From positions 1 through 64,000 of the forward strand of contig JAJZMB010000103.1 in the NCBI GenBank assembly GCA_021803205.1: a stretch of DNA of 64,000 nt, read 5' to 3'. The position numbers and the translations under genes were made by a program. This stretch comes from Bacillota bacterium (GTDB lineage Bacteria; Bacillota; Sulfobacillia; RBS10-35; JAJYVN01). The notes under the pieces are model-generated. The model was not told the DNA's origin. It saw only the letters and a program-made list of their open reading frames with translations, and did not search any database. This document shows, piece by piece, positions 25,769 through 34,481 of this stretch; positions within the stretch are counted from its first letter, which is position 1, and each line of letters begins with the position of its first letter.

Positions 25769-27907
25769 ATGATCTGGCACCGCCTGCGTTTCCCGATCCT
25801 GGGCGTCTGGCTGCTGACGGCGCTGCTGTGCGTGCCGCTCGCCCTGCATGTGACGCACGGACTCAGTTCCTCCGGCTTCGACAATCCCAGGGGCGCCGCG
25901 GCGTGGGCGGACCGCATGCTGCGGCGGCTCCCGGTGTCGCCGGCCGGGGAGTCCTCGACGATGGTGCAGGGCCTGCCCGCGGCGCGCGTCGAGGGACTGT
26001 GGGCGAAAGCGGCGCGCACGGCCGGGGTGCCTGCCGCATCCGCCCATGTGGCCGCGCTGCCCGGACACCCCGCTACCGTGATGGTCGATGTCCTGCCCGG
26101 CGCCGGGCCCGCGGCGCAGACAGCCGCCCGAGCACTGCGCGCCGCGCTGGCGTACGTTCCGGGTGCACGCGTCCGGACCGTGGGTCTCGGCTCGGCGGGG
26201 AACGCGGTGGTCGGCGCGGCAATGCAGACACTCAGGGTCGCGGGCTACGTCGCGCTGCCGGCGCTGGCTGTGCTGCTCTTGCTGGTCTTCGATTCGGCGG
26301 TGGCCGCGCTCTTACCGCTGCTGGTCGCGGTGGTGGCCTCGATGCTGGCGCTGGCGGCCGTGGACCTTCTGGAGCCCTACCTGCAGCTTTCCATATACCT
26401 GACCAATATCGTCAGCTTTCTTGCCCTCGGTGTCGGCATCGACTACTCCCTGTTCCTCAGCGCGCGCTTCCGCGCCGGGCTGCGGGACGGGCTGCCGGTG
26501 AAGGCGGCGGTGGACCGGGCCATGCGCACGGCTGGGCGCTCTGTCTTCTATTCGGCGCTTGCCGTCGGGGTGTCCATGCTCAGCCTGCTCATCCCGCGCA
26601 CCGCCTACTGGAGCGGACTGGCGGTGGGGGGCTGCGTCGCGGTGTTCGCCGTGCTTGTGGCGACGCTGACCCTGCTGCCCGCCCTGCTTTCGCTCCTTGG
26701 CACACAGAGCGAGCGCGGGCGCATCCCCCGACCGGCCGGCTTAGGAGGTGTCTGGCCGCGTCTGGCGGCCGCGCTCACGGCCCGGCCGGTGCCTGTCCTG
26801 CTGCTCGGCGCGGCCGTTCTGGTCGTGCCGGCCCTCGGGGCGACTGGGCTCTTGGTGCGCTCGCCGGCGAATGTGGCGCGCATGCTGCCCCGCAACTCGG
26901 TTGTACGGCTGGCCGTCACCCGGCAACAGCAGGACTACGGCGCGGGCTCCATCGCTCCCCTGCCGGTGGTCCTGTCCGCCCCTACCGCTTTTACCGACGC
27001 GGCGACCTGGGCAGAGGTAGACCGGGTCACCGCCGCCCTGCGGGCTCTGGGCGGTGTCGCGGCCGTGGCTTCGCCGGCGGGAGGCGCCCTGAGCGCCCGC
27101 TCGCTGGCCGCCGCGTTCTCGGCACCGGGAGGCCCGCCGCCAGCCCTGCGGGCCGCGACGGCCGCTCCCGCCGTGATCGCGCTGCCGGTGACGTCGCGCT
27201 ATGGGCCCGACAGTATGCAGACGGCAGTCTTGCTGCGGCAGGAGCAGAGGATCGTCTCCGGCCTTCCTCCGGGATGGCGCGGCGGGGTGGGAGGGCCGGT
27301 GGCGCTGCTGGCCTCCTTCAACCAGTTGGTGGCCCACACCTTGCCGGCGGTGGTCGGGGCGGTGGCTGCCGTGGCCCTGCTGGTCCTGTTCGCGGCCAGT
27401 GGCTCCGTCTGGGTGGCCGCGCTGGCGGTGGCTTTCGACGGCCTGGTCGCCCTGTGCACCGCCGGGCTGCTGGTCGTGGTGGTGGAGCACGGGCTCCTCG
27501 GCTTCGAGGCCGGCCCGCTGGATTCCAGCATCACGCCGCTGATCTTCGTGATCCTCTTCGGGCTGTCCATGGACTACGAGGTGATTCTTATCCATCGCAT
27601 GCGCGAGTACGCGGCCGCCGGGGCCCCACCCCGGGAGGCCGCGCGGTGCGGGCTGGCCGAAACGGGCGGGATGATCACCGGGGCCGGTCTGATCATGGTC
27701 GCCGTCTTTTCGGCGATGCTGTTGTCTCCGCTGCAGATCATGCGCACCCTGGCCTTCGGCATGAGCGCCGCCATCCTGCTGGATACCTGGATTGTGCGCA
27801 CCTGTCTGGTGCCCGCGTCGGTGGTGCTGCTCGGGCGGAGCGCGTGGTGGCCGTCGCATGTGGGGCCGGCGCAGGTCGAATCCACGCGCGCAGAGGCTGC
27901 GGACTGA
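25769..27907 (+). CDS. MMPL/RND-family membrane exporter
   Basis: The protein has 712 residues from an ATG after GGGGGTG. It has MMPL topology: one helix, an extracytoplasmic domain, five or six helices, repeated twice. The two symmetry-related proton-relay motifs are clear (LGVGIDYSLFLSARFR and GLSMDYEVILIHRMRE). Actinobacterial relatives export lipids; Bacillota members include YdgH-like and YdfJ-like proteins. It stands alone, divergent from the DASS gene, and ends in a hairpin shared with the rhamnose operon. Confidence 0.87.
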   Translation: MIWHRLRFPILGVWLLTALLCVPLALHVTHGLSSSGFDNPRGAAAWADRMLRRLPVSPAGESSTMVQGLPAARVEGLWAKAARTAGVPAASAHVAALPGHPATVMVDVLPGAGPAAQTAARALRAALAYVPGARVRTVGLGSAGNAVVGAAMQTLRVAGYVALPALAVLLLLVFDSAVAALLPLLVAVVASMLALAAVDLLEPYLQLSIYLTNIVSFLALGVGIDYSLFLSARFRAGLRDGLPVKAAVDRAMRTAGRSVFYSALAVGVSMLSLLIPRTAYWSGLAVGGCVAVFAVLVATLTLLPALLSLLGTQSERGRIPRPAGLGGVWPRLAAALTARPVPVLLLGAAVLVVPALGATGLLVRSPANVARMLPRNSVVRLAVTRQQQDYGAGSIAPLPVVLSAPTAFTDAATWAEVDRVTAALRALGGVAAVASPAGGALSARSLAAAFSAPGGPPPALRAATAAPAVIALPVTSRYGPDSMQTAVLLRQEQRIVSGLPPGWRGGVGGPVALLASFNQLVAHTLPAVVGAVAAVALLVLFAASGSVWVAALAVAFDGLVALCTAGLLVVVVEHGLLGFEAGPLDSSITPLIFVILFGLSMDYEVILIHRMREYAAAGAPPREAARCGLAETGGMITGAGLIMVAVFSAMLLSPLQIMRTLAFGMSAAILLDTWIVRTCLVPASVVLLGRSAWWPSHVGPAQVESTRAEAAD

Positions 27908-27934
27908 GCGGGGGACCAGAGTGAGGACGGTGAA

Positions 27935-27966
27935 GAAGGCAGGGTGGCATGGACCAGCCTGCCTTC
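27935..27966. terminator. Bidirectional hairpin between the MMPL gene and rhaI
   Basis: GAAGGCAGG (27935-27943) pairs with CCTGCCTTC (27958-27966) across a 14-nt loop, in the gap between two convergent genes. Confidence 0.55.
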
Positions 27967-28043
27967 ACCCGCTGCATGCGACCCTGTCCGGGGCGGAGAC
28001 CATGTCGGCCACGGTCCGCTGGTGATCTGTCTGGGACTCGCGC

Positions 28044-29180
28044 TTAAGCCCCGACGGCAGTGCGTCCGCTCTGGCTCCGATAGTGCGCCAGCGGGTCCTC
28101 CGGGAGGCCACGGCTGCGCCGGAACTCCGCCAGAAGCGGCCGCACATCCGTGAGGAAGGCGTCCCGCAGGATTTCCTGGGCGGCGATCACGTCGCCTTTA
28201 TGCTCGGCTGCTTCCAGATCTTTTTCGTCCACCAGCAGCGCCTTGGCGAAGGCCTCCTGGACGTTGACGACCGAGAGGATCATCGCCGGGATCTTGGCCT
28301 CGACGTTCGCCGACTGGTCGAGGCAGTACGAGACGGTCTCCAGGCGCTGGCCGAAGAGCCGCTCCCCCTTGACCAGTTCGCGCATGATGAGGAACAGGCC
28401 GTACGGGTCGATGCTGCCGGTCATCAGGTCGTCGTCGGCGTATTTGCGGTTGTTGAAATGGAATCCGCCGAGACGGCCGGCGTGCTGCAGCAGCGCCACC
28501 GTGAATTCGACGTTCTGGCCCTGGAAGTGGTGACCCAGGTCCACGATGACCTTGGCCTGGTCGCCGAGCCGCTGGCAGATCAGCAGGGCGGTGCCCCAGT
28601 CGGCGACGTCGGTGTGGTAGAACGCCGGCTCGAAGGGCTTGTACTCCACAAGCATGGTGTGGCCGGGGGCCAGGGCGGCGTGGACGGGGGCGAGGCTCTC
28701 CAGCAGGGCCTCGTGACGGCGGCGGAAGTCGCCCTGCCCGGGGTAGTTGGTGCCATCGGCGAACCACAGTGAGAGGTAGGGCGCCTCGAGGGTCTTCTGC
28801 GCCTCCACGCACCAGAGCATGTGCTCCTGTGCCTGCCGGCGCACGCCGGCATCCGGATGGGCAACGCTGCCCAACCGATAGGCCTGGTCCTGGAAGGTGT
28901 TCGGGTTGATGGCTTCCGCGCGCATGCCGCGGTCCCGGATGTACCGCCCCAGCGCCCGCAGGTCGTCGGTGCGGTCCCAGGGGAAGTGGAGCGCCAGTCC
29001 CGGCGTGATGCCTGTGGCCGCCTGGACCTGTGCGGCACAGTCTATCCGTCTGTAGACGTCGCTGGCCTCATCCCCGAGCAGGAACGTGCCGAAGCGCGTG
29101 CCCATGGGGGAGAAGCCCCAGGATGGGATGGCGACCGTGAAGCGGGAGAGTGCGTCGGCGAAAGACGGCTGCAGTGCCAT
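28044..29180 (-). CDS. rhaI: L-rhamnose isomerase (RhaI type)
   Basis: The protein has 378 residues, a xylose-isomerase-like TIM barrel converting L-rhamnose to L-rhamnulose. Metal-site segments are visible: VEYKPFEPAFYHTD (Glu), VDLGHHFQG (Asp/His), GGFHFNNRKYADDDL (His and the Asp pair). It belongs to the Pseudomonas stutzeri RhaI group, not E. coli RhaA. It is the last gene of the leftward rha operon, separated by 261 bp from rhaEW. Confidence 0.88.
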   Translation of the reverse strand: MALQPSFADALSRFTVAIPSWGFSPMGTRFGTFLLGDEASDVYRRIDCAAQVQAATGITPGLALHFPWDRTDDLRALGRYIRDRGMRAEAINPNTFQDQAYRLGSVAHPDAGVRRQAQEHMLWCVEAQKTLEAPYLSLWFADGTNYPGQGDFRRRHEALLESLAPVHAALAPGHTMLVEYKPFEPAFYHTDVADWGTALLICQRLGDQAKVIVDLGHHFQGQNVEFTVALLQHAGRLGGFHFNNRKYADDDLMTGSIDPYGLFLIMRELVKGERLFGQRLETVSYCLDQSANVEAKIPAMILSVVNVQEAFAKALLVDEKDLEAAEHKGDVIAAQEILRDAFLTDVRPLLAEFRRSRGLPEDPLAHYRSQSGRTAVGA

Positions 29181-29405
29181 GATGTGAACCGAGACCTCCC
29201 CGGTGGGACAGCTTGTACGGAATCCCCGGTTCTGCGCCGACGGGTGCGGGCCTGCCGGGCGTGAGCGGAAAAGGCGCGGGGACCGGGCCGGCGACCAACC
29301 GCGACGGCGTCGGGCGCCCGGTTCCCGCAGCCAGCCAGGGCGGGCCCCGGCAAGGAGAGTCAGGACTAGAGAAGCGACGCCGGGCGGTGCAGCGGACTGA
29401 AAGCT

Positions 29406-29441
29406 GGCGGGGGCGCGGAAGCGGGCCTCCGCGCCCCCGCC
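29406..29441 (-). terminator. Hairpin directly after rhaEW
   Basis: Bases 29406-29419 pair perfectly with 29428-29441 (14 bp, 8-nt loop), abutting the rhaEW stop. Lying inside the operon before rhaI, it may attenuate read-through or protect the upstream mRNA rather than end transcription fully. Confidence 0.5.
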
Positions 29442-31481
29442 TCACCGCGGGAATGCCGGCCCGACGCCGCCGTCGACCGGGAGCATGGCGCCGGTGGTCT
29501 TGGAGGCGCGCCGCGACGCCAGAAACAGCAGGGCCATGGCCACGTCGTCCGGTTCGATGTTGACTCCGAGGATCGTCCGCTTGCGGTAGAACGCCGGCAG
29601 ATCCTGCTCAGGGATGCCGTAGTTGCTGGCGCGCGCCTTCTTCCAGTCGCTCGACCAGATGCGGGAGCCCGAGAGCACGGCGTCGGGGTTGACCACGTTC
29701 ACACGGATCCCGTCGGGTCCGAGTTCCTCGGCGAGGCAGCGCGCCAAATGCAGTTCCGCCGCCTTGGCCGCTCCGTAAGCGCTGATATTCTTGCCCGCCG
29801 CCACCGAGTTCTTGCTGACGACGAACAGGATGCAGCCGGCCGTGCCCTGGCGCCGCAGCAATCGGGCACCCTCCCGTGCTGTGAGGAAGTATCCGGTGGC
29901 AAGGATACCAAGGTTGCGGTCCCATTCGGCCAGGGTGGTCTCCTCGATCCGGGCTGACGAGGCGATGCCGGCGTTGGCGATGACGATGTCCACGCCGCCG
30001 AACGCGTGGACGGCGTCGGCGAAAGCCGAGGCCACCCGGGCCTCATCGGTGACATCCAGCGCGGCGCCGATTGCAACGCCCGCGCCGAACTCCGCGCACA
30101 GTTCAACTGCCGCAGCCTGCGCCCCGGCCGCGTCCAGGTCGGCCAGCACCACATGCCCACCCTCACGGCAGAAGGCGCGGGCCGTGGCCCGCCCGATGCC
30201 GCCGGCGCCTCCGGTGATGAAGACGACCTGACGCGAGAACTCCTTTTCCGGCGGCTGCAGCGTGAGTTTGTACCGTTCGAGCGGCCAGTACTGCACATCG
30301 TGGGCGTCCGCGGCGCCGAGCGGGGCGTACGTCGCGCCTGATGCCGCCAGCAGGTCGATCACCGCCATGGCGCGGTGGGCGAGGTCCCGGCTGATCAGGG
30401 ATGCCGCCTTGGTCTTCCCGGTGCTGATCAGGCCGACCCCAGGCCACAGGATGACCCGCGGTATGGCCGGATCCTGCGGAAACTCGGCTTCGCCCCGGGC
30501 GGAACAGGCCCGGAATTCCGCCGTGGCCGCGGCCGCGAATTCCGCCAGGGCCCTGTCGATCTCCTCCTGGTCCGCCGCCGGGGACAGGACCAGTGGCACG
30601 CGACCGGTGTGCACCAGGTGGTCGGGGCAGGCCGCCCCCTTGGCGGCCATCGCCATGCGCGGGGCGTCCGCCAGAAAGGCCAGGGTGGTCGGTTCGCGAT
30701 CCACGGTGAGGAGCACCCGCGCCGTCTGCGAGAGCCGTCCGCGCAGCCAGGGCAGGATTTCGCTCAGGGCGGCGGCTTCCATGGAGGGGGCCGCAGTTGG
30801 CGCGGCCTGCCCGCGGCCGTGTGCCCGGAGCCAGGCCTCGGCCTGCGCGATGGCCGACATGGTGCTGCCGTAGCACGCCTCGGACGTCTCTCCCCAGGTG
30901 ATCAGTCCGTGTTTGGCCATCAGGATCACGTCGGCGCCGGGACGTTGCCGCAACTCCAGCGCACATTGGCGGGCAAGGGCGAATCCCGGGCGGCGGTACG
31001 GGATCCAGATGGCCCGCTCGCCATAGATCTGCTTGGCCCACGCCTCACCCTCCTCTGCCGTGCAGAGGGCGACGATGGCGTCCGGGTGCGTGTGGTCGAC
31101 ATGCCGCGCCGGCAGGAAGGCGTGCAGCAGGGTCTCGATCGACGGGCGCGGGCCGCCGGGGTGCAGGGCGCAGTGGCCGAGGTAGTCGACCATCTCCCGG
31201 TCGGTCATGGCCTCCCGTTCCAGCAGCTCGCGCACCGGTTCCAGGAGCAGGGTCGCGAAATGTTCGGGGCCGCAGCCCGCCAGGTCGCTGCCGCTGCCCT
31301 TGACGTGCATCACCGCGACCTCATGCCCGCGGAAATCCGGCGCCGTACCCTTGGACGAGGTGTTGCCGCCGCCCCAATTGCAGACACTGCGGTCGGCGCC
31401 AAGGAGCCGTGAGCGGTGGACGAGTTCGGCCTTGGACCCGTTGTCGGCTCCGGGCGAGAGCGGGGTCCATGCGATGGGCAA
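29442..31481 (-). CDS. rhaEW: Bifunctional rhamnulose-1-P aldolase/lactaldehyde dehydrogenase
   Basis: The protein has 679 residues from a TTG 8 nt after GGAGGTG. The N-terminal ~400 residues are a class II aldolase/adducin domain: NWGGGNTSSK, a metal histidine pair in DHTHPDA and MAKHGLITWG. The C-terminal ~260 residues are an intact SDR: GGAGGIGRATA, NAGIASSA, Tyr-x3-Lys in AYGAAKAA and VNPDAV. This matches Bacillus RhaEW (YuxG), which cleaves L-rhamnulose-1-phosphate to DHAP and L-lactaldehyde and oxidises the latter to lactate. Lactate could then feed the LutA/LutBC system 6 kb away (inference). Confidence 0.92.
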   Translation of the reverse strand: MPIAWTPLSPGADNGSKAELVHRSRLLGADRSVCNWGGGNTSSKGTAPDFRGHEVAVMHVKGSGSDLAGCGPEHFATLLLEPVRELLEREAMTDREMVDYLGHCALHPGGPRPSIETLLHAFLPARHVDHTHPDAIVALCTAEEGEAWAKQIYGERAIWIPYRRPGFALARQCALELRQRPGADVILMAKHGLITWGETSEACYGSTMSAIAQAEAWLRAHGRGQAAPTAAPSMEAAALSEILPWLRGRLSQTARVLLTVDREPTTLAFLADAPRMAMAAKGAACPDHLVHTGRVPLVLSPAADQEEIDRALAEFAAAATAEFRACSARGEAEFPQDPAIPRVILWPGVGLISTGKTKAASLISRDLAHRAMAVIDLLAASGATYAPLGAADAHDVQYWPLERYKLTLQPPEKEFSRQVVFITGGAGGIGRATARAFCREGGHVVLADLDAAGAQAAAVELCAEFGAGVAIGAALDVTDEARVASAFADAVHAFGGVDIVIANAGIASSARIEETTLAEWDRNLGILATGYFLTAREGARLLRRQGTAGCILFVVSKNSVAAGKNISAYGAAKAAELHLARCLAEELGPDGIRVNVVNPDAVLSGSRIWSSDWKKARASNYGIPEQDLPAFYRKRTILGVNIEPDDVAMALLFLASRRASKTTGAMLPVDGGVGPAFPR

Positions 31482-31498
31482 GGAAGCACCTCCAGAAA

Positions 31499-33130
31499 TC
31501 AGTGGGCATGCGCGCGCGCGGCGCGCGTGCCTTCCACGGCCGCAAGGTAGCCCGGAAACATGCGGGTGTAAACCGCGTGGTGTTCCGGTTGGGGGTCGTA
31601 GCGCTGTGCGGTGCGCACCATGGCGTCGCAGGCGGAGGCGACATCACGGTGGATGCCGATGCCCACCGCGGCCAGGATCGCCGCGCCCAGGCAACCGGCG
31701 TCACGGCACCGCATCTCGGTGTAATGGCACCCGGTCACGTCGGCACGGATGCGATTCCAGCGGGGATTCTGGGTCCCGCCGCCGACCAGGCGGGCCTCAC
31801 GCACCTGGACGCCGAGCTCCTCCAGCACCCGCAGGTTCCGGCGCGATTCGAAGGCCATGCCGCGCAGCAGGGCCGCCACCAACTCGCCGCGGGTCGTGTG
31901 CAGAGTCAGCCCGAAGAATGCGCCGCGATCCTCCGCATCGAGGTCCGGCGTTCCGGAGCCGGCCCAGAAGGGTACGGCGAAGGTGCCCCCCGGCGCGGAC
32001 GGCACGTCTTCCAGGAGCGCGCCCACGTCCGCGGAGCCCAGTAGCCGGTGCGCCCAGGCCAGGAGCGACCCTCCGCCGAAGCCGAAGGCCAGCGTCACCG
32101 CGAGCCCGGCCAGGGGATGGATGCCCACGCCGTAACCGCGCGCCGCGAACGGCCGGGCTGGGCCGTCGCGGAGCGTGAGGCTGAGGCAGTCGACAGTGCC
32201 GGTGCTGTGGGCCGCCATTCCGGGTAGGATGGCGCCGGCGCCCGTCAGCGCGGCCGTCTGGTCGTGGGCCCCGGCCACGGCGCGGCAGCCCTCCGGCAAG
32301 CCAAAGGCGCGCTGGGCCTCGGCCGTCACTGGACCGACCATCTGGCCCATGCCCGCGACCTCCGCCAATCGGCCGCCAAGACCGAGATCGGAGACCGCCG
32401 CAGGATCCCAGGCCCGGGTCCGGCGGTCGAGCAGCCAGGTGCGCTGTGCCAGGCTGTCGCTGCAGGCGGGGCGGCCGGTCAGGTGCGCCATGAGCAGATC
32501 CTCATAGCAGAGGAAGTAGGCGGCCTGTCGGTACAGGTCCGGTTCCGTCACGCGCAGGTGGGCCAGCTTTGCCGCCGTCACGATCCAGGACAGGGGTAGA
32601 CCTGTGTGTTCGGTCCGCTCCTCCCAGCCGGACGACCGCAGGCGCTCGCAGCCCGCCTGCCCACGGCCGTCGAAGGTGAGGATGCCGTGCCCGAGGGGCC
32701 GGAATCGTTCGTCCACCGGGGTGATCGCCTCGCCTTGGGCGGCGGCGGCAACCGCGAGCACCGGTCCGGCCCCTGCCGCGCCCGCCTCGGCGACCGCGGC
32801 GCGAATCGCCGTCCGCAGCGCTGCCAGCACTGCGGCGGAATCCAGTTCGGCACGCCCGTCCTCTGCCGTGATCAGGGGATAGTCGGCGTAGCCCCGTGCC
32901 ACGACCCGGCCATCGGCCGTGAAAGCCACCGCCTTGGTGCCGGTGGTGCCGATGTCGACGCCGAGCAGGCACCCCTCTCCGGGGACGTGTGTCCGCGACG
33001 TCTGGGTGGCGCCCCGGGACCCAAGCGTCGCGGGCTCGGCGCCGATCCCCTGGTCCGTCGCAGGCCGGGACGGGGCGGTCTCCCCCGGCGCACGGGCGCC
33101 GGCGGTGTGCGTGGACTCCTGCCCGCTCAT
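31499..33130 (-). CDS. rhaB: FGGY-family sugar kinase, probable rhamnulokinase
   Basis: The protein has 543 residues from an ATG after GGGAGG. The FGGY kinase fold starts near residue 54 (LGVDIGTTGTKAVAF, ATP loop); GAHDQTAAL and GGGTQNPRWNRIRADVTG are the second-domain signatures. The first ~50 residues form an Ala/Thr/Gly-rich extension not usual in the family. Its start overlaps the stop of the deoR-type gene (ATGA). Operon position makes L-rhamnulose the likely substrate, though sequence alone would also allow xylulokinase-like activity. Confidence 0.85.
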   Translation of the reverse strand: MSGQESTHTAGARAPGETAPSRPATDQGIGAEPATLGSRGATQTSRTHVPGEGCLLGVDIGTTGTKAVAFTADGRVVARGYADYPLITAEDGRAELDSAAVLAALRTAIRAAVAEAGAAGAGPVLAVAAAAQGEAITPVDERFRPLGHGILTFDGRGQAGCERLRSSGWEERTEHTGLPLSWIVTAAKLAHLRVTEPDLYRQAAYFLCYEDLLMAHLTGRPACSDSLAQRTWLLDRRTRAWDPAAVSDLGLGGRLAEVAGMGQMVGPVTAEAQRAFGLPEGCRAVAGAHDQTAALTGAGAILPGMAAHSTGTVDCLSLTLRDGPARPFAARGYGVGIHPLAGLAVTLAFGFGGGSLLAWAHRLLGSADVGALLEDVPSAPGGTFAVPFWAGSGTPDLDAEDRGAFFGLTLHTTRGELVAALLRGMAFESRRNLRVLEELGVQVREARLVGGGTQNPRWNRIRADVTGCHYTEMRCRDAGCLGAAILAAVGIGIHRDVASACDAMVRTAQRYDPQPEHHAVYTRMFPGYLAAVEGTRAARAHAH

Positions 33131-33972
33131 GGCCGTTCCCTCCCGCGTCGGGCTGTCGCGGCTATCTCCAGCATGCCTCCGGTGTCAGGGACATGCAGGG
33201 TCACCCCTCGGCTTTCCAACTGAAGGCGCTCCTCCTCGGCGATGGTCTGATCCGTCACGACGTGGGTCAGGGCGTCCACGGGGCAGATGGGGACCAGCGA
33301 GTTGCGCCCCCACTTGCTGTGGTCCACCAGGAGAACAACGGTTTCCGCCGCGCGCGCATACGCCTGTTTCACTTCCGCGTCAGCCTCATTGCCCTCGGTG
33401 GGGCCGTCGCCGACCATGAAGCCCTTGCAGGACATGAAGACCTTGCGCACCCGGTAACCATCGATGGCACGCAGGGTTTGCGGGCCGACGTAGGACAGCG
33501 AACGCGAGCGGAGTGTGCCGCCCGTGCACACCACGGTGATGCCTTCGGCATCGGCGAGGCGAAGCGGCAGTTGCGCGCCGTTGGTCAGGACGACCAGGGA
33601 GCGCGGCCGGCGTCCCCGCAGTTCCAGGGCGAGGGCCAGCGCGGTTGTCGAGGCGTCCAGGGCGACGACATCACCCTCCTCGACCAACCGCGCCGCGAGG
33701 GAGGCGATGGCCCCCTTCTCGGCATGCTGGCGCTCCACGCGCGAGTGGAAGGGAACCTCGTACTGTACTGAGGTCGGCGGTAGGATGGCGCCGCCGTGCA
33801 CGCGGGTGAGGCGTCCCTGGCGCACAAGACGGTTGATCTCGCGCCGGATGGTCTCCGGGGTCACCCCGAAGCGGGCGCTGAGGTCCGAGACGCGGACGCT
33901 GCCTTCCTGTCCCGCCATCTCCAGAATGCGATTGCGACGCACCTCGCCGAGTTCGGGCGGCTGCCGATTCAC
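33127..33972 (-). CDS. rhaR: DeoR-family regulator of the rhamnose operon
   Basis: The protein has 281 residues from a GTG 10 nt after GGGAGGG. It has an N-terminal DeoR helix-turn-helix (RNRILEMAGQEGSVRVSDLSARFGV, then ETIRREINRL), the RVHGGA hinge, and a sugar-phosphate-isomerase-like sensor domain (DASTTALALA, VVLTNGAQL, CTGGTLR, VDHSKWGR). DeoR proteins typically repress sugar operons and are relieved by the phosphorylated sugar. It is the first gene of the operon, coupled to rhaB by a 4-bp overlap, and probably autoregulates via repeats at 34023-34058. Confidence 0.88.
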   Translation of the reverse strand: MNRQPPELGEVRRNRILEMAGQEGSVRVSDLSARFGVTPETIRREINRLVRQGRLTRVHGGAILPPTSVQYEVPFHSRVERQHAEKGAIASLAARLVEEGDVVALDASTTALALALELRGRRPRSLVVLTNGAQLPLRLADAEGITVVCTGGTLRSRSLSYVGPQTLRAIDGYRVRKVFMSCKGFMVGDGPTEGNEADAEVKQAYARAAETVVLLVDHSKWGRNSLVPICPVDALTHVVTDQTIAEEERLQLESRGVTLHVPDTGGMLEIAATARRGRERP

Positions 33973-34022
33973 GCGGATCCATCCCTCCCGGCCGGTGCCC
34001 ACGGCGCAGGCGCCGGAGTTGT

Positions 34023-34058
34023 GTCCGGATGCGTCCGGCTTTGTCCGCCAATTCGGAC
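34023..34058. promoter_or_regulatory. GTCCG repeats at helical spacing, possible DeoR operator
   Basis: GTCCG begins at 34023, 34033 and 34043, exactly one helical turn apart, and an inverted CGGAC follows at 34054-34058. The block lies about 50 bp upstream of the deoR-type gene in the 509-bp divergent region before the phosphoketolase gene. A TTCCGGAA palindrome is at 34068-34075. This arrangement suggests an operator array (inference). Confidence 0.4.
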
Positions 34059-34268
34059 TTCGCCGAGTTCCGGAAATAACCTCTTGCTCTCGCGCGCCGG
34101 AGATGGCCGCGGGTGCGGCCGGGAGCGCCGGGGGAACGTCCCGTCGCCGCGGGGTCCGCCGCGGCATGGGCGCCGGCGGGACCGGCCCGGGCCACGCGGC
34201 TCCGCGCCGCCGCCCGGCGCCACAGGAAGGGGACTGGAAGGGGCAGAATGGTGGACGGGCACAACGAA

Positions 34269-34317
34269 TGCCCCGTCGGTGCGGAAGTGCCCCGTCGGTG
34301 CGGAAGTGCCCCGTCGG
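34269..34317. repeat. 19-bp tandem repeat in the divergent control region
   Basis: A 19-bp unit containing CCCCGTCGGTGCGGAAG occurs at 34269-34287 and 34288-34306, with an 11-bp partial third copy to 34317. It lies about 165-210 bp upstream of the phosphoketolase start and could be a repeated protein-binding site or simple slippage. Confidence 0.7.
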
Positions 34318-34435
34318 CCAGCGGGAGTCACGGGCCGGTCGCGCCGCGCGTCCGGTCCCAGTGCGTCGATGGCAGCGTGTCGTATGTCTCCGAGCATGTG
34401 TTGAGCGGTGACCGTGCGGAACTGTCAACATGCAG

Positions 34436-34469
34436 CTCCGCCAGCGCCTGCCGGCAGGCGCTGGCGGAG
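34436..34469 (+). promoter_or_regulatory. Perfect 34-bp palindrome at the phosphoketolase leader
   Basis: Bases 34436-34452 are the exact reverse complement of 34453-34469. The right arm runs into the GGAGGGGGGG ribosome binding site (34466 onwards) of the phosphoketolase gene, 13 bp before its ATG. In RNA it would form a very stable hairpin hiding part of that site; in DNA it could bind a dimeric regulator. Confidence 0.6.
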
Positions 34470-34481
34470 GGGGGGCGACCG

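Noticed and set aside
34269-34317. Possible CRISPR from short tandem repeats
   Set aside because: The repeats are directly adjacent with no spacers and no cas genes are present.
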